DNA of 64,000 nucleotides from Oceanobacillus chungangensis (GCF_003369565.1 NZ_PIOD01000006.1:124001-188000); one strand, 5' to 3'; positions 47,015 through 56,052 are shown, counted from the first letter of the stretch. Program-made: numbers and translations. Notes: generated from the letters alone by a model not told the origin.

Positions 47015-47668
47015 ATGTCAAACAACTTTTATGAAAAAGGACATGCAAGTCATTTAAAAATGGTTAAAGAATTAGCACCAGAACAAATGAAAGCATTCTC
47101 TGAATTTGATAGTGCAGTATTTCAAGAAGGCGCTCTAACGAAGAAGGAAAAGGAAATTATCGCGGTATCAATTGCTCATGTTACAGAATGCCCATATTGC
47201 ATTGATTCCCACACGAAGAAAGCAAAAGCGGCGGGCGCAAGCCTTGGAGAATTAGCGGAAGCAGTATTCGTTGTTGCAGCTATTGAAGCTGGTGGCGCAG
47301 TGACACATAGCACACATATCCATAATGCGAAGGAAGCAGATGCGTCTGATGTACTTTATGCAAGATCAAACCTTAAACAGCTTGGTAATTTAAGTAAATA
47401 TGCTCCAGATGGCTTTAAAGGATACTCTGCCTTTAGTGCTGCAGCAACTAAAGAAGGTAAACTAACAACAAAATTCAAAGAAATCATTGCAGTAGCAGTC
47501 GCTGTTGCGACACAATGTCCATATTGCATCGATGTACATTCTAAAAATGCAGAAAAAAATGGTGCAACTAGCGAGCAATTAGCGGAAGCAGTATTAGTTA
47601 GCTCCGTATTAAAAGCTGGTGGAGCTTACGCACATATGGCTAACATGATTGAAAGCTATGGTGAATAA
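47015..47668 (+). CDS. Carboxymuconolactone decarboxylase-like protein, duplicated AhpD domain
   Basis: A 217-residue protein made of two tandem CMD/AhpD domains (about residues 25-105 and 135-215). Each has the redox motif: ECPYCIDSHTKKA (Cys59, Cys62) and QCPYCIDVHSKNA (Cys168, Cys171), followed by LAEAVFVVAAIEAGGA and LAEAVLVSSVLKAGGA. Such proteins are peroxide-scavenging or thiol-disulfide enzymes. AAAGGGAG precedes ATG. A TetR gene follows after 24 bp on the same strand. Confidence 0.9.
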   Translation: MSNNFYEKGHASHLKMVKELAPEQMKAFSEFDSAVFQEGALTKKEKEIIAVSIAHVTECPYCIDSHTKKAKAAGASLGELAEAVFVVAAIEAGGAVTHSTHIHNAKEADASDVLYARSNLKQLGNLSKYAPDGFKGYSAFSAAATKEGKLTTKFKEIIAVAVAVATQCPYCIDVHSKNAEKNGATSEQLAEAVLVSSVLKAGGAYAHMANMIESYGE

Positions 47669-47692
47669 GATAAAGTGATTAGGTGAAAGTAT

Positions 47693-48271
47693 ATGTCAAA
47701 AAAGCAAGAAATTATTTCAATTGCAGGTAAGGTCATACACTCAAAAGGTTATCAAGCAACATCAATCAGCGATATTCTTCAAGCAGCAGGGATAGGAAAA
47801 GGACAATTTTATCACTATTTCTCATCAAAGCATGATTTGGGCTTAGCAGTAATGGAAAATCTTATCACGGATTGGGATAGCCAGTTGATTGAGGGAATTC
47901 TTAGATCAGCAGATGAATCTACTAAGAAACTAAATAATATGCTGGAATGGGCATTGACATCTCACGCTGAAATGAAAATCAAACATGGGTGTGCAATGGG
48001 AAACCTTGCTATTGAAATGAGTGAGCACGATGAAGCATTTCGAACAAAAATTGCAGGATTTTTTAACAGATGGACGGATTCTGTTGCAATAATTTTAGAC
48101 GAAATGATTCGCGAAAATCTATTAGATTCAACAATAGATACGAAAAAAAGTGCACAGGCAATCGTATCGATGATTGAAGGAGCAATACTGTTGATGACCA
48201 ATCAGCAAAATATCGAACTGATGGAAAATGTATTTGAGGTCATTCGTAAACAATATAATCTTCAGTATTAA
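47693..48271 (+). CDS. TetR/AcrR-family transcriptional regulator
   Basis: A 192-residue TetR protein. The N-terminal helix-turn-helix is GYQATSISDILQAAGIGKGQ then FYHYFSSKHDLGLAVMEN. The C-terminal part (MLEWALTSHAEMKIKHGCAM and GNLAIEMSEHD) matches the TetR_C type that often controls oxidoreductase genes. It probably represses itself and the AhpD-like gene through the palindrome upstream. Ligand unknown. Confidence 0.9.
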   Translation: MSKKQEIISIAGKVIHSKGYQATSISDILQAAGIGKGQFYHYFSSKHDLGLAVMENLITDWDSQLIEGILRSADESTKKLNNMLEWALTSHAEMKIKHGCAMGNLAIEMSEHDEAFRTKIAGFFNRWTDSVAIILDEMIRENLLDSTIDTKKSAQAIVSMIEGAILLMTNQQNIELMENVFEVIRKQYNLQY

Positions 48272-48283
48272 AATGATAATTAA

Positions 48284-48328
48284 AAATCGACCTATTAACT
48301 TTAATGTTTGGTAGGTCGATTTGTTTCA
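48284..48328 (+). terminator. Terminator after the TetR gene
   Basis: AAATCGACCTA pairs with TAGGTCGATTT across an 18-base loop that can fold further, followed by TGTTTC. The rest of the gap to 48582 shows no gene; it must hold the opuF promoter, which may be osmotically controlled. Confidence 0.75.
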
Positions 48329-48582
48329 TTTAGGATCATTTTGCATGGATGGTTTCTGAAGTAAATTAATAACAAAGTTGATTTATATAGACGTCGCCAG
48401 GATGAGGTCAAAAGTTCTCCATCCCATCAAAAACACCTATTACTCAAAATACAACATTTAAAATGAGCTATTAGATTATGATGGGCTGGAATATGTAGTT
48501 TATAACCGAGAATTAAAGGTAATATATACATGATACATTACATAATGCTAAGTACATAGAAACTAAATGAAGGAGTTAATCT

Positions 48583-49551
48583 ATGATTCGATTTGAAGAT
48601 GTCGCAAAGCAATATCAGGATGATACATATGCAGTAAAGTTGCTTAATTTAGAAATCAAAAAGGGGGAATTTTTTGTTCTTATTGGTCCTAGTGGATCAG
48701 GAAAAACAACAACACTAAAAATGATTAATCGATTGATCCCGTTAACTGATGGGACTATTTACATTGAAGATAAACGAATTAGTGACTATGAGATAAATGA
48801 ATTACGCTGGAACATTGGATACGTACTTCAGCAAATTGCACTTTTTCCACATATGACAATTGAGGAAAATATCGCAATCGTTCCAGAGTTAAAAAAATGG
48901 GACAGAGACAAAGTTAAAAATCGCGTAACAGAGCTATTAGAAATGGTTGGATTGGATCCTGAAATTTATAGGAAACGAAAACCAAAAGAATTATCAGGTG
49001 GTGAACAGCAAAGAATTGGTGTGGTTCGCGCGCTTGCAGCAGACCCTGAAATAATATTAATGGATGAGCCTTTTAGTGCACTTGACCCGATTACAAGAGA
49101 GAAATTACAGGACGATATCTTAGCACTTCAACGAACAATCAATAAAACAATTGTGTTTGTCACTCATGATATGAAGGAAGCATTAAAATTAGGTGATCGC
49201 ATTTGTGTCATGAAAAATGGTAGGGTCGAGCAAATTGGTACGCCAGAACAATTACTGAATCAACCAGCAAATGATTTTATTTTAAACTTTGTTGGCGAAG
49301 GAAATAAGCTTCATCATGAAAACATAGAATTAAGCAATCTAGTTAGGCCATATGACGATGAAACAGAGATAGTTAATTTAACAGATTCCCTCCCAGTAAC
49401 AGCAACAATACAAACGATTCTAGAGCGCCTAGCAACGGAGGAACAGCTTCCTGTCGAAAAAGATGGAGAAATTATCGGTGTGATAAATCGAGAGATTATT
49501 ATTCAATATTTATCGGATCGGTTGAATGAAAGAGGTAAAGCACATGAATAA
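48583..49551 (+). CDS. opuFA: OpuF-type osmoprotectant ABC transporter ATPase
   Basis: A 322-residue ATPase of the glycine betaine/choline/carnitine importers. Walker A is [10 protein letters not shown]-loop YVLQQIALFPHMT, signature ELSGGEQQRIGVVRALAADP, Walker B ILMDEPFSALDP, H-loop VTHDMKEA. The C-terminal 75 residues hold one shortened CBS domain, less than the two of OpuCA. Its partner gene overlaps by 8 bp. Compatible solutes taken up protect against salt. Confidence 0.9.
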   Translation: MIRFEDVAKQYQDDTYAVKLLNLEIKKGEFFVLIGPSGSGKTTTLKMINRLIPLTDGTIYIEDKRISDYEINELRWNIGYVLQQIALFPHMTIEENIAIVPELKKWDRDKVKNRVTELLEMVGLDPEIYRKRKPKELSGGEQQRIGVVRALAADPEIILMDEPFSALDPITREKLQDDILALQRTINKTIVFVTHDMKEALKLGDRICVMKNGRVEQIGTPEQLLNQPANDFILNFVGEGNKLHHENIELSNLVRPYDDETEIVNLTDSLPVTATIQTILERLATEEQLPVEKDGEIIGVINREIIIQYLSDRLNERGKAHE

Positions 49552-51061
49552 TTTGCTAACTACTTTTCAAGAGAGACAGGGACAGCTAGTATCTACATTG
49601 CTCGAACATATTGAACTCTCATTCATTGCATTATTTCTAGCAGTTCTGATTGCGATTCCACTTGGTATTTATTTGACTAAGAAACCAAAACTAGCAGAAT
49701 ACATCATTGGAATTACAGCAGTATTACAAACAATCCCATCCTTGGCCCTGCTTGGACTATTAATTCCGTTAGTTGGAATTGGCAAGCTGCCAGCAGTGAT
49801 TGCCCTAGTAATTTATGCATTATTACCTATCGTCAGGAATACATATACAGGGATTAAAGAAGTAGACCAATCCTTAGTTGAAGCAGCTACAGCGATGGGG
49901 ATGAACAGGAGAAAAAGATTAATAAAAGTAGAACTTCCGCTTGCATTACCAGTGATGATGGCTGGAATACGAACATCGATGGTCTTAATCATAGGTACAG
50001 CAACACTAGCTGCATTGATTGGTGGTGGTGGACTAGGAGAGCTCATTCTTCTAGGAATTGATCGACTAGATACATCGCTAATTTTACTAGGAGCAATCCC
50101 AGCGGCATTACTAGCGATTATCTTTGATTTTATCTTACGCAGGATGGAGAATTTGTCTTTCAAAAATATGGTTATGTCTGCAGGTGTTATAACACTAGCA
50201 GCTATTATCATTATTCTCCTGCCATTTATCACCAATGAGAAAGAAGATACCATTGTTATTGCTGGAAAATTAGGAGCGGAGCCGGAAATATTAATTAATA
50301 TGTATAAATTATTAATTGAAAATGAAACTGATTTGAATGTTGAGTTAGAACCAGGATTTGGTAAAACATCCTTTGTCTTTAATGCGCTAAACTCTGGTGA
50401 TATTGATATCTATCCTGAATTTAGTGGAACAATTATTTCAGAATTTTTGAAAGAGACAGCTGTTAGTACAGACCGTGAGGAGGTATATGAGCAAGCTAAA
50501 GCAGGGATAAAAGAAGACTATGACCTAACCTTGTTAGAACCGATGGATTTTAATAATACGTATACATTGGCCGTGTCAGAGGAATTCGCTGAGCGTCATC
50601 AGGTCGAAACGATTTCTGATTTAAAACCACTTGAACAAGAAGTGAGGGCAGGCTTTACATTAGAATTCAATGACCGTGAAGATGGCTATATTGGGATACA
50701 AAATTTATATGACATTTCATTTCCAAATGTCATAACTATGGAACCGAAATTACGCTATACTGCAATAGAGTCTGGGGAAATTAATGTAATGGATGCCTAT
50801 TCAACGGATAGTGAACTGCGGGAATTTAATTTAACCGTGCTAGAGGATGACCAGGAATTATTTCCGCCGTATCAAGGGGCACCATTATTAAGAACAGAAA
50901 CCGTCCGTGAGCATCCTGAGATTGCAGATGCTTTAAACAAACTGTCTGGAAAAATAACAGATGACGAAATGCGTGAAATGAATTATCAGGTTAATGTTGA
51001 AGGAGAAAAAGCACAGGATGTTGCAGCAGAATATCTAAAAAACGAAGGATTATTGGATTGA
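49544..51061 (+). CDS. opuFB: OpuF-type permease fused to a substrate-binding domain
   Basis: About 505 residues. Residues 1-210 are the permease, with the EAA loop VEAATAMGMNRRKRLIKVEL and six membrane helices (LIPLVGIGKLPAVIALVIYA). Residues about 235-505 form an OpuAC/OpuCC-like binding domain outside the membrane (VIAGKLGAEPEILINMYKLL, ELEPGFGKTSFVFNALNSGD, IDIYPEFSGT). This fusion was described for OpuF, the betaine/proline-betaine type importer of Bacillus infantis. ATG 49544 has GAGGT upstream. The exact ligand range cannot be read. Confidence 0.9.
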   Translation: MNNLLTTFQERQGQLVSTLLEHIELSFIALFLAVLIAIPLGIYLTKKPKLAEYIIGITAVLQTIPSLALLGLLIPLVGIGKLPAVIALVIYALLPIVRNTYTGIKEVDQSLVEAATAMGMNRRKRLIKVELPLALPVMMAGIRTSMVLIIGTATLAALIGGGGLGELILLGIDRLDTSLILLGAIPAALLAIIFDFILRRMENLSFKNMVMSAGVITLAAIIIILLPFITNEKEDTIVIAGKLGAEPEILINMYKLLIENETDLNVELEPGFGKTSFVFNALNSGDIDIYPEFSGTIISEFLKETAVSTDREEVYEQAKAGIKEDYDLTLLEPMDFNNTYTLAVSEEFAERHQVETISDLKPLEQEVRAGFTLEFNDREDGYIGIQNLYDISFPNVITMEPKLRYTAIESGEINVMDAYSTDSELREFNLTVLEDDQELFPPYQGAPLLRTETVREHPEIADALNKLSGKITDDEMREMNYQVNVEGEKAQDVAAEYLKNEGLLD

Positions 51062-51090
51062 CTAGATTTTTAATACGATAGCATAAAGCT

Positions 51091-51141
51091 GGTTGGGCAA
51101 ATAAGTTTTCTAAAATGAACTTATTTGTTCAACCATTCTTT
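51091..51141 (+). terminator. Terminator after opuFB
   Basis: GGTTGGGCAAATAAGTT pairs with AACTTATTTGTTCAACC (17 positions, two non-Watson-Crick), then ATTCTTT. The following 240 bp show no gene before the small membrane protein. Confidence 0.8.
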
Positions 51142-51385
51142 ATTAGAGTTTTTTTTAGTGTGCGCAATATATATTATTAGTGAGGATATAACCCTTAATA
51201 TATTTGGCTGTTGACAGTTATAAAAACAATTAGATTGCTGCAATTAGTACATTTTTCAACTGAAGTAGGAAGAAGCACAATGATAAAGAATTTACGTATC
51301 TATTCAACATTTGATGTGAGACTAAATTATCAGAATCATCTATTATAAAGATATAAAGCTATGAATATTATTAAGGAGAGTTATT

Positions 51386-51655
51386 ATGGAAAGTTCATGG
51401 GTATGGATCATTGTCTTATTAGTAGTGATTTTAGTAATCGCATTAATCGAGACCTTATTAATCTTAAAAAAGGAAGAAAATAAATTAAAGCAATATGAAG
51501 CTGAAGGGGATACTGTAGAAAATGAACTTAAAAGGTCACATGAGTATGAGACCAAGTCATTGAAAAGAAATATCCCAAGCTTAGTATGGATTTACACTAT
51601 CACCATAATTGTATCTATTATTGTTCTAGCTGTGTATATATATAATGTAGACTGA
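51386..51655 (+). CDS. Small two-helix membrane protein of unknown function
   Basis: An 89-residue protein with two TM helices, residues 5-27 (WVWIIVLLVVILVIALIETL) and about 66-86 (IYTITIIVSIIVLAVYIY), joined by a charged, probably helical loop (ILKKEENKLKQYEAEGDTVE). AAGGAG lies before ATG. No family recognised. It lies alone upstream of the racemase operon. Confidence 0.7.
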   Translation: MESSWVWIIVLLVVILVIALIETLLILKKEENKLKQYEAEGDTVENELKRSHEYETKSLKRNIPSLVWIYTITIIVSIIVLAVYIYNVD

Positions 51656-51699
51656 TGATAATTAGGCATCAGTTTTTATGAGGGGAAAAGAACTTCAAG

Positions 51700-51728
51700 T
51701 TGGAATGCTACATAGTCTAATATATAAT
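51700..51728 (+). promoter_or_regulatory. Promoter of the racemase operon leader
   Basis: TTGGAA (51700-51705), a 17-bp spacer and a perfect TATAAT (51723-51728). It would start a transcript near 51735, giving a leader of about 130 bases before the hydrolase gene. Confidence 0.65.
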
Positions 51729-51734
51729 ATGCTA

Positions 51735-51865
51735 AAACAAATACTTTGGGGGACTATATAAATGTGCAACAGCGCATTGGAGGACGTCACCTCCTATAGG
51801 TTCGGCTATACTTTAGCTTTCGGAAATTGCCCAGGAGCTTTTTGCATAAGAAAGGAAGTTTTTAC
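51735..51865 (+). promoter_or_regulatory. Structured leader of unknown class before the racemase operon
   Basis: A GC-richer leader with three hairpins in a row: TGTGC-AACA-GCGCA, then GGAGG-ACGTCA-CCTCC, then TATAG-GTTCGG-CTATA. After them come AGCTTTCGGAAATTG and CCAGGAGCTTTTTGC, which can pair weakly. It matches none of the riboswitch classes I know (checked by eye for T-box, S-box, purine, lysine, glycine, TPP, FMN, ykkC). It also encodes the small ORF at 51762. It could be an attenuator or a new cis-regulatory RNA. Confidence 0.5.
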
Positions 51866-51890
51866 ATGGAGGGTAGGATATATAAGTTAA
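51762..51890 (+). CDS. Possible upstream ORF (42 aa) in the leader
   Basis: ATG 51762 lies 9 bp after TGGGGGA. It opens a 42-codon frame that begins MCNSALEDVTSYRFGYTLAF, has four more Cys-, Gly- and Arg-containing segments, and stops at 51888, 25 bases inside the following hydrolase gene in another frame. It could be a regulatory leader peptide or a chance frame through a structured RNA. I do not recognise it. Confidence 0.35.
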   Translation: MCNSALEDVTSYRFGYTLAFGNCPGAFCIRKEVFTWRVGYIS

Positions 51891-52993
51891 TTCCTTATTT
51901 AAAAACTATTTTTAACCATTTACATGAAAATCCAGAAATTAGTTGGGAAGAAGTTCAAACAACCTCCTATATTAAATCATTATTTAGCAATAAAGATTGC
52001 AAAATAAAAACGTTCGACAATTCAACAGGATTAGTAATCGATATCGGTGCAGGTAAGCCCGTTATTGCTGTACGAGCAGATATTGATGCGTTATGGCAGG
52101 AGGTTGATAACTCGTTTCGAGCGAATCATTCTTGTGGACATGATGCACATATGACCATTGTGATTGGTACATTATTCACGATGTTAGAAAGCAAGCAGCC
52201 AAATAAAGGAACGTTTCGCTTCATCTTTCAACCTGCAGAAGAAAAAGGGACTGGCGCTTTGGCTTTCGTTGAAAAAGGGATTGTTGATGATGTAGATTAT
52301 CTTTACGGAATGCATCTAAGACCAATCGAAGAATTAGAAAATGGTCAATTTGCGCCGGCGATTCAGCACGGTGCAGCTAAATTTATCGAAGGAACGATCA
52401 TCGGTGAAGATGCACACGGTGCTAGACCACACTTAAATGTAAATGCTATCCAAGTTGGGGCGGAATTTATCCAATCATTGAACAATATTCAAATAAATCC
52501 AATGTTCCCCCATTCTGTGAAGATGACGACATTCCATGCAGGGGACAAGAGTCCGAATATTATTCCAGGAAATGCAACATTTTCAATTGATGTTCGTGCA
52601 CAAACGAATGAAGCAATGCAGTATTTAACGGAGAAGGTTGAACAGATTGCAATGATGCTTGCAACCTTTCATCAAATTAAAATAGAATTAAAGACATCAG
52701 CTAATGTTGCTGCAGCTGTACTTGATGAAGATGCTATTAGATTCATGAGTGATGCAATCAAAATGAGCGCTGGTGAGGCAAAACTAGCACCAGTTATTAG
52801 GACAAATGGTGGGGATGATTTCCATTTTTATACGATAAAACGCCCGAAGTTGAAAGCTACAATGCTAGCAATTGGCTGTGACCTAACACCAGGTTTGCAT
52901 CATCCGAAAATGACATTTAATCATGATGTTATTCCGAAAGCAATCGAAATTATTTCAAACGTAATGATAAATACAGCTAATTCATACGAATAG
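51866..52993 (+). CDS. M20-family amidohydrolase, probable N-succinyl-L-amino acid hydrolase
   Basis: About 375 residues of the M20D amidohydrolase family. The metal site is in SCGHDAHMTIVIG, the catalytic/metal Glu pair in FQPAEEKGTGA, further ligands in GMHLRPIEEL and LHHPKMTF. The dimerisation domain starts FIEGTIIGEDAHGARPHLNV. ATG 51866 with AAAGGAAG is the start. In Geobacillus a similar enzyme hydrolyses N-succinyl-L-amino acids beside the racemase gene; the same neighbours here suggest the same role. Other N-acyl substrates are possible. Confidence 0.85.
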   Translation: MEGRIYKLIPYLKTIFNHLHENPEISWEEVQTTSYIKSLFSNKDCKIKTFDNSTGLVIDIGAGKPVIAVRADIDALWQEVDNSFRANHSCGHDAHMTIVIGTLFTMLESKQPNKGTFRFIFQPAEEKGTGALAFVEKGIVDDVDYLYGMHLRPIEELENGQFAPAIQHGAAKFIEGTIIGEDAHGARPHLNVNAIQVGAEFIQSLNNIQINPMFPHSVKMTTFHAGDKSPNIIPGNATFSIDVRAQTNEAMQYLTEKVEQIAMMLATFHQIKIELKTSANVAAAVLDEDAIRFMSDAIKMSAGEAKLAPVIRTNGGDDFHFYTIKRPKLKATMLAIGCDLTPGLHHPKMTFNHDVIPKAIEIISNVMINTANSYE

Positions 52994-53009
52994 AAGGAGT
53001 AAGGGGAGT

Positions 53010-53798
53010 ATGAATAATATTGAAATTCGTCCACTCACCACAATGGATGAACTAATAGAAATGCAAAAAGTAGAAGAGTCTGTTTGGCATGCAGACTCTA
53101 TTCCTGTGCATCAAACATTTACTGCTCTGAATAATGGCGGAATTATTATTGGAGCTTTCGACCATGGAAAAATGGTAGGTTTTCTATATAGTTTCGCAGG
53201 ATTTGATGGGAAAAGAGCTTATTTATGCTCACATGAATTAGGGATTTTACCAGCCTATCAAAAGAGTGGTCTTGGAGAGAGGATGAAGTGGATGCAGGCT
53301 GATTTAGCATTTGAAGCTGGATACGAAATGCTAACTTGGACATTCGATCCCTTAGAAAGTGTGAATGCATACTTGAATCTACATAAGTTAGGTGCAGAAG
53401 GTGTATTTTATAAAGCGAATTATTATGGAGTGATGGAAGATGAGCTGAATCAAGGATTGCCATCAGACCGTATCCATATTAAGTGGGAAATTAATCATCC
53501 CACAACTACAAAGGACTTTTCTATCCAGCAATCGCAAGTGTTACTAGTAAAAGGTCCAGATGGTTCTCCACAAATTACGGATGCTTTTGACACACTAGGG
53601 GGTCTAAGTGAGACAGTGTGGTTTATGGCATTTCCAGAAGATTTTCAGACGTTAAAAAGCGAAAATATCGAGCTGGCGAAATCTTGGCGGTTAGCGACAA
53701 GAACAATTTTCGAAGCAATGTTTGCGAATGGTTATAAAGCAGTGGATATTATACGAGATCAAGCAAAGAAGCAGAGTTTTTACGTACTGAAAAAATAG
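53010..53798 (+). CDS. GNAT acyltransferase (COG3375 type), probable amino acid N-succinyltransferase
   Basis: A 262-residue GNAT-related protein. Blocks are IEIRPLTTMDELIEMQKVEE, GAFDHGKMVGFLYSFAGFD, SHELGILPAYQKSGLGERMK (acyl-CoA loop) and LTWTFDPLESVNAYLNLHKL. It is longer than simple GNATs, with an extra C-terminal domain. In the known D-to-L amino acid pathway the GNAT partner succinylates D-amino acids from succinyl-CoA. It lies 16 bp after the hydrolase and 12 bp before the racemase gene. Confidence 0.85.
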   Translation: MNNIEIRPLTTMDELIEMQKVEESVWHADSIPVHQTFTALNNGGIIIGAFDHGKMVGFLYSFAGFDGKRAYLCSHELGILPAYQKSGLGERMKWMQADLAFEAGYEMLTWTFDPLESVNAYLNLHKLGAEGVFYKANYYGVMEDELNQGLPSDRIHIKWEINHPTTTKDFSIQQSQVLLVKGPDGSPQITDAFDTLGGLSETVWFMAFPEDFQTLKSENIELAKSWRLATRTIFEAMFANGYKAVDIIRDQAKKQSFYVLKK

Positions 53799-53810
53799 GA
53801 GGTCTTTTGA

Positions 53811-54926
53811 TTGGCAATTTCAATCAAGCAATTAAAGCTTAGAAAATTAAAAATGAAATTAAAGCATCCTTTTACAACGAGCTTCGGCACGATTCAAGAG
53901 AAGGAATTCTTCATTACGGAAGCAATTGATATAGATGGGAAACATGGCTTCGGTGAATCTGTTGCCTTTTCTTCCCCATGGTATACAGAAGAAACGGTAG
54001 AAACCAATCAGCATGTGATGGAAGATTTTTTAATCCCAATATTACAGGAGAACAAAATTGTTCATCCTGATGAAGTATCCGAGCTTTTCAAATCGATAAA
54101 GGGAAATAATATGGCAAAGGCCGCACTTGAGGGAGCGATTTGGGATCTTTATGCAAAACAGAAAGATCTCCTTTTAGCAGAAGCTCTAGGCGGAAAAAAG
54201 AAGGAAATCGATGTCGGAATTAGTATCGGTATTCAGCCAACAGTAAAAGAGTTAATCGAAATTATTTCTCAAAATATAGAAGCAGGCTATAAACGAATTA
54301 AACTAAAAATTAAACCAGGCTGGGATTTAGAGGTATTACAAGAGGTAAGAACGCATTTTCCAGATACGTTAATCATGGCCGATGCAAATTCTGCTTATAC
54401 ACGGGAAGATATAAGCCATCTGCAAAAACTCGATGAATTAAATTTAATGATGATTGAGCAGCCGTTAGCGCATGATGATATTGTGGACCATGCAAAGCTG
54501 CAATCTGCTATACATACGCCGATTTGTTTAGATGAAAGCATACATTCTCTTGAAGATACAAGAAAAGCCTATGAACTAGGAAGCTGTAAAATTATTAATA
54601 TAAAAATTGGTAGAGTCGGTGGACTAACAGAGGCAAAGAAAATTCATGATTTCTGCCTAAAACATGATATCCCTGTTTGGTGCGGTGGAATGCTAGAATC
54701 AGGGGTTGGACGTGCACATAACATTGCACTTACAACATTGCCACAATTTATTTTACCGGGTGATACGGCAGGTTCATCGAATTATTGGGAGAAGGATATT
54801 ATTAAGCCTGAGGTTGTGGCTGAAAATGGTGTAATCCAAGTTCCTGACAGTCCAGGAATTGGCTATGAGCTAGATGAGGATGCACTGGATGAGTTTACAG
54901 AGTGGGTGAAGGTATTTCAATTTTAA
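53811..54926 (+). CDS. N-succinylamino acid racemase / o-succinylbenzoate synthase family
   Basis: A 371-residue enolase-superfamily protein. The catalytic lysines are in [13 protein letters not shown] (K164-K168) and [11 protein letters not shown] (K265); metal ligands are Asp191 (IMADANSAY), Glu216 (MMIEQPLA) and Asp241 (ICLDESIH). MWCGGM-like [19 protein letters not shown] closes the barrel. NSAR and OSBS cannot be told apart by motif, but no men genes are near, while an acyl-CoA GNAT and an M20 hydrolase are, as in the Geobacillus NSAR operon. Start TTG with AGGAGG upstream. Confidence 0.88.
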   Translation: MAISIKQLKLRKLKMKLKHPFTTSFGTIQEKEFFITEAIDIDGKHGFGESVAFSSPWYTEETVETNQHVMEDFLIPILQENKIVHPDEVSELFKSIKGNNMAKAALEGAIWDLYAKQKDLLLAEALGGKKKEIDVGISIGIQPTVKELIEIISQNIEAGYKRIKLKIKPGWDLEVLQEVRTHFPDTLIMADANSAYTREDISHLQKLDELNLMMIEQPLAHDDIVDHAKLQSAIHTPICLDESIHSLEDTRKAYELGSCKIINIKIGRVGGLTEAKKIHDFCLKHDIPVWCGGMLESGVGRAHNIALTTLPQFILPGDTAGSSNYWEKDIIKPEVVAENGVIQVPDSPGIGYELDEDALDEFTEWVKVFQF

Positions 54927-54970
54927 AAGAAAAGAAGGGGGATGCATTTTTATCCCCCTTCTTTTCTTTT
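54925..54970 (+). terminator. Terminator of the racemase operon
   Basis: AAAAGAAAAGAAGGGGGA pairs with TCCCCCTTCTTTTCTTTT across a 10-base loop. An 18-bp perfect stem that also carries the T-rich tail. Confidence 0.92.
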
Positions 54971-54977
54971 GATTATT

Positions 54978-55183
54978 GCTTAGGAAACTATACGATTTGG
55001 ATGCTGTGGATAACTTAATTACCGAGAATAGCCACGTCCAGCTCCAGCGCCCGTGCTCCTAGCGAGACTTCCTTCACCTTCGTACGATAAGTCAACATCG
55101 ATTCGCTTTCGCTCATCGTGTTTCCTTTATCTCCTACGGCTCAGTCCAGTCCGTACGTCGCTAAACGGGCGCTTGCGCTTTTG
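54978..55183 (+). repeat. Extragenic repeat family A, copy 4
   Basis: Shares with copy 2 the start GCTTAGGAAACTATAC and GCTGTGGATAACTTAATT, the core CACGTCCAGCTCCAGCGCCC, and the end CGCTAAACGGGCGCTTGCGC. The middle is shorter. It ends 4 bp before the luxS stop codon (minus strand), so on the luxS mRNA it forms the 3' end. Confidence 0.8.
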
Positions 55184-55187
55184 TTAT

Positions 55188-55658
55188 TTAGTTCTCACCA
55201 AATACATCTTGCCATGTATCCTTTTTAGCAAGCATTTCACTAGCGAGTTCTTTTGCGCCTTCTAGACTGTGACTTGCCGCCCAGCCACATTGAACCTCAT
55301 TACAAGCAGGTACTTCAGTTGCAGCTAATACATCCTGTAATGTCTTCTCAACTGTCTCTAAAATTTCGTTATAATTATCATGGTTAATAACAGTTAAATA
55401 GAATCCAGTTTGGCAACCCATTGGGCTTAAATCTACAACACTATTATGATGATTACGGATTAATTCTGCCATTAAGTGCTCAAGTGAATGAAGTGCAGGC
55501 ATTTCCATATGTGCTTTATTCGGTTGCTTAAATCTTAGGTCATATTTGTGAATGACGTCACCATTTGCACCTTCTGTAACACCTGCTAAGCGAATATATG
55601 GTGCTTTAACTTTTGTATGATCAAGGTTGAAACTTTCAACATTCATTTTTTTTACCAT
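55188..55658 (-). CDS. luxS: S-ribosylhomocysteine lyase
   Basis: A 156-residue LuxS, which splits S-ribosylhomocysteine into homocysteine and DPD, the AI-2 precursor. The metal site is His57 and His61 (HSLEHLMAE) with Cys124 (VQCGWA); the catalytic Cys82 is in [20 protein letters not shown] precedes ATG. It is transcribed alone, beside the MetE-like genes, so the homocysteine it frees can be remethylated locally. A family A repeat abuts the stop. Confidence 0.96.
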   Translation of the reverse strand: MVKKMNVESFNLDHTKVKAPYIRLAGVTEGANGDVIHKYDLRFKQPNKAHMEMPALHSLEHLMAELIRNHHNSVVDLSPMGCQTGFYLTVINHDNYNEILETVEKTLQDVLAATEVPACNEVQCGWAASHSLEGAKELASEMLAKKDTWQDVFGEN

Positions 55659-55788
55659 TAATATTCCACCCCTAAAATATTATTTTCTATTCAGTATAAT
55701 AGTAACATATTTCGATGTTGCTGTAATAGTATGCTGATTAATGTGTTAAGTCGCTTTCATTAATAAAAATTAGCTATGTTGGTATAAA

Positions 55789-55909
55789 GTGCGACGTAAC
55801 TTGGGATGGCGATTGTTCTCAGGCCAGTCGCTCCGAAAATACACAACGCTTTCCGCGGGGGGCTGGTGAGCCTTCCTCCCGCAGGAGTCTCCGTGTATTT
55901 TCTCCGCTG
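55789..55909 (+). repeat. Extragenic repeat family B, copy 2
   Basis: Begins near AAGTGCGACGTAACTTGGGA; the core from 55817 runs CTCAGGCCAGTCGCTCCG, AAATACACAACGCTTTCCGC, GGGGCTGGTGAGCC, CTTCCTCCCGCAGGAGTCT, CCGTGTATTTTCTCCGCT. It is collinear with copy 1 but shorter. Positions 55910-56050 show nothing recognisable; the frame 55925-56143 has no ribosome site. Confidence 0.75.
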
Positions 55910-56052
55910 GATTGTGCGGTTGTTATGTTTTTTATCTTTCTCTTAAATAAGAAGAGATGGCATTGCCTTAAGTGCACGACTGTCCGCAGCGGAAATCAAC
56001 AGTGCACATACTTCGCAGTTTATATAATTGCTGAAATGAGGAAAAAGAATGA

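Noticed and set aside
51735-51865. T-box or guanidine (ykkC / mini-ykkC) riboswitch
   Set aside because: No TGGNACCGCG T-box, no ykkC core; only one hairpin loop begins with ACG, and mini-ykkC needs two ACGR loops.
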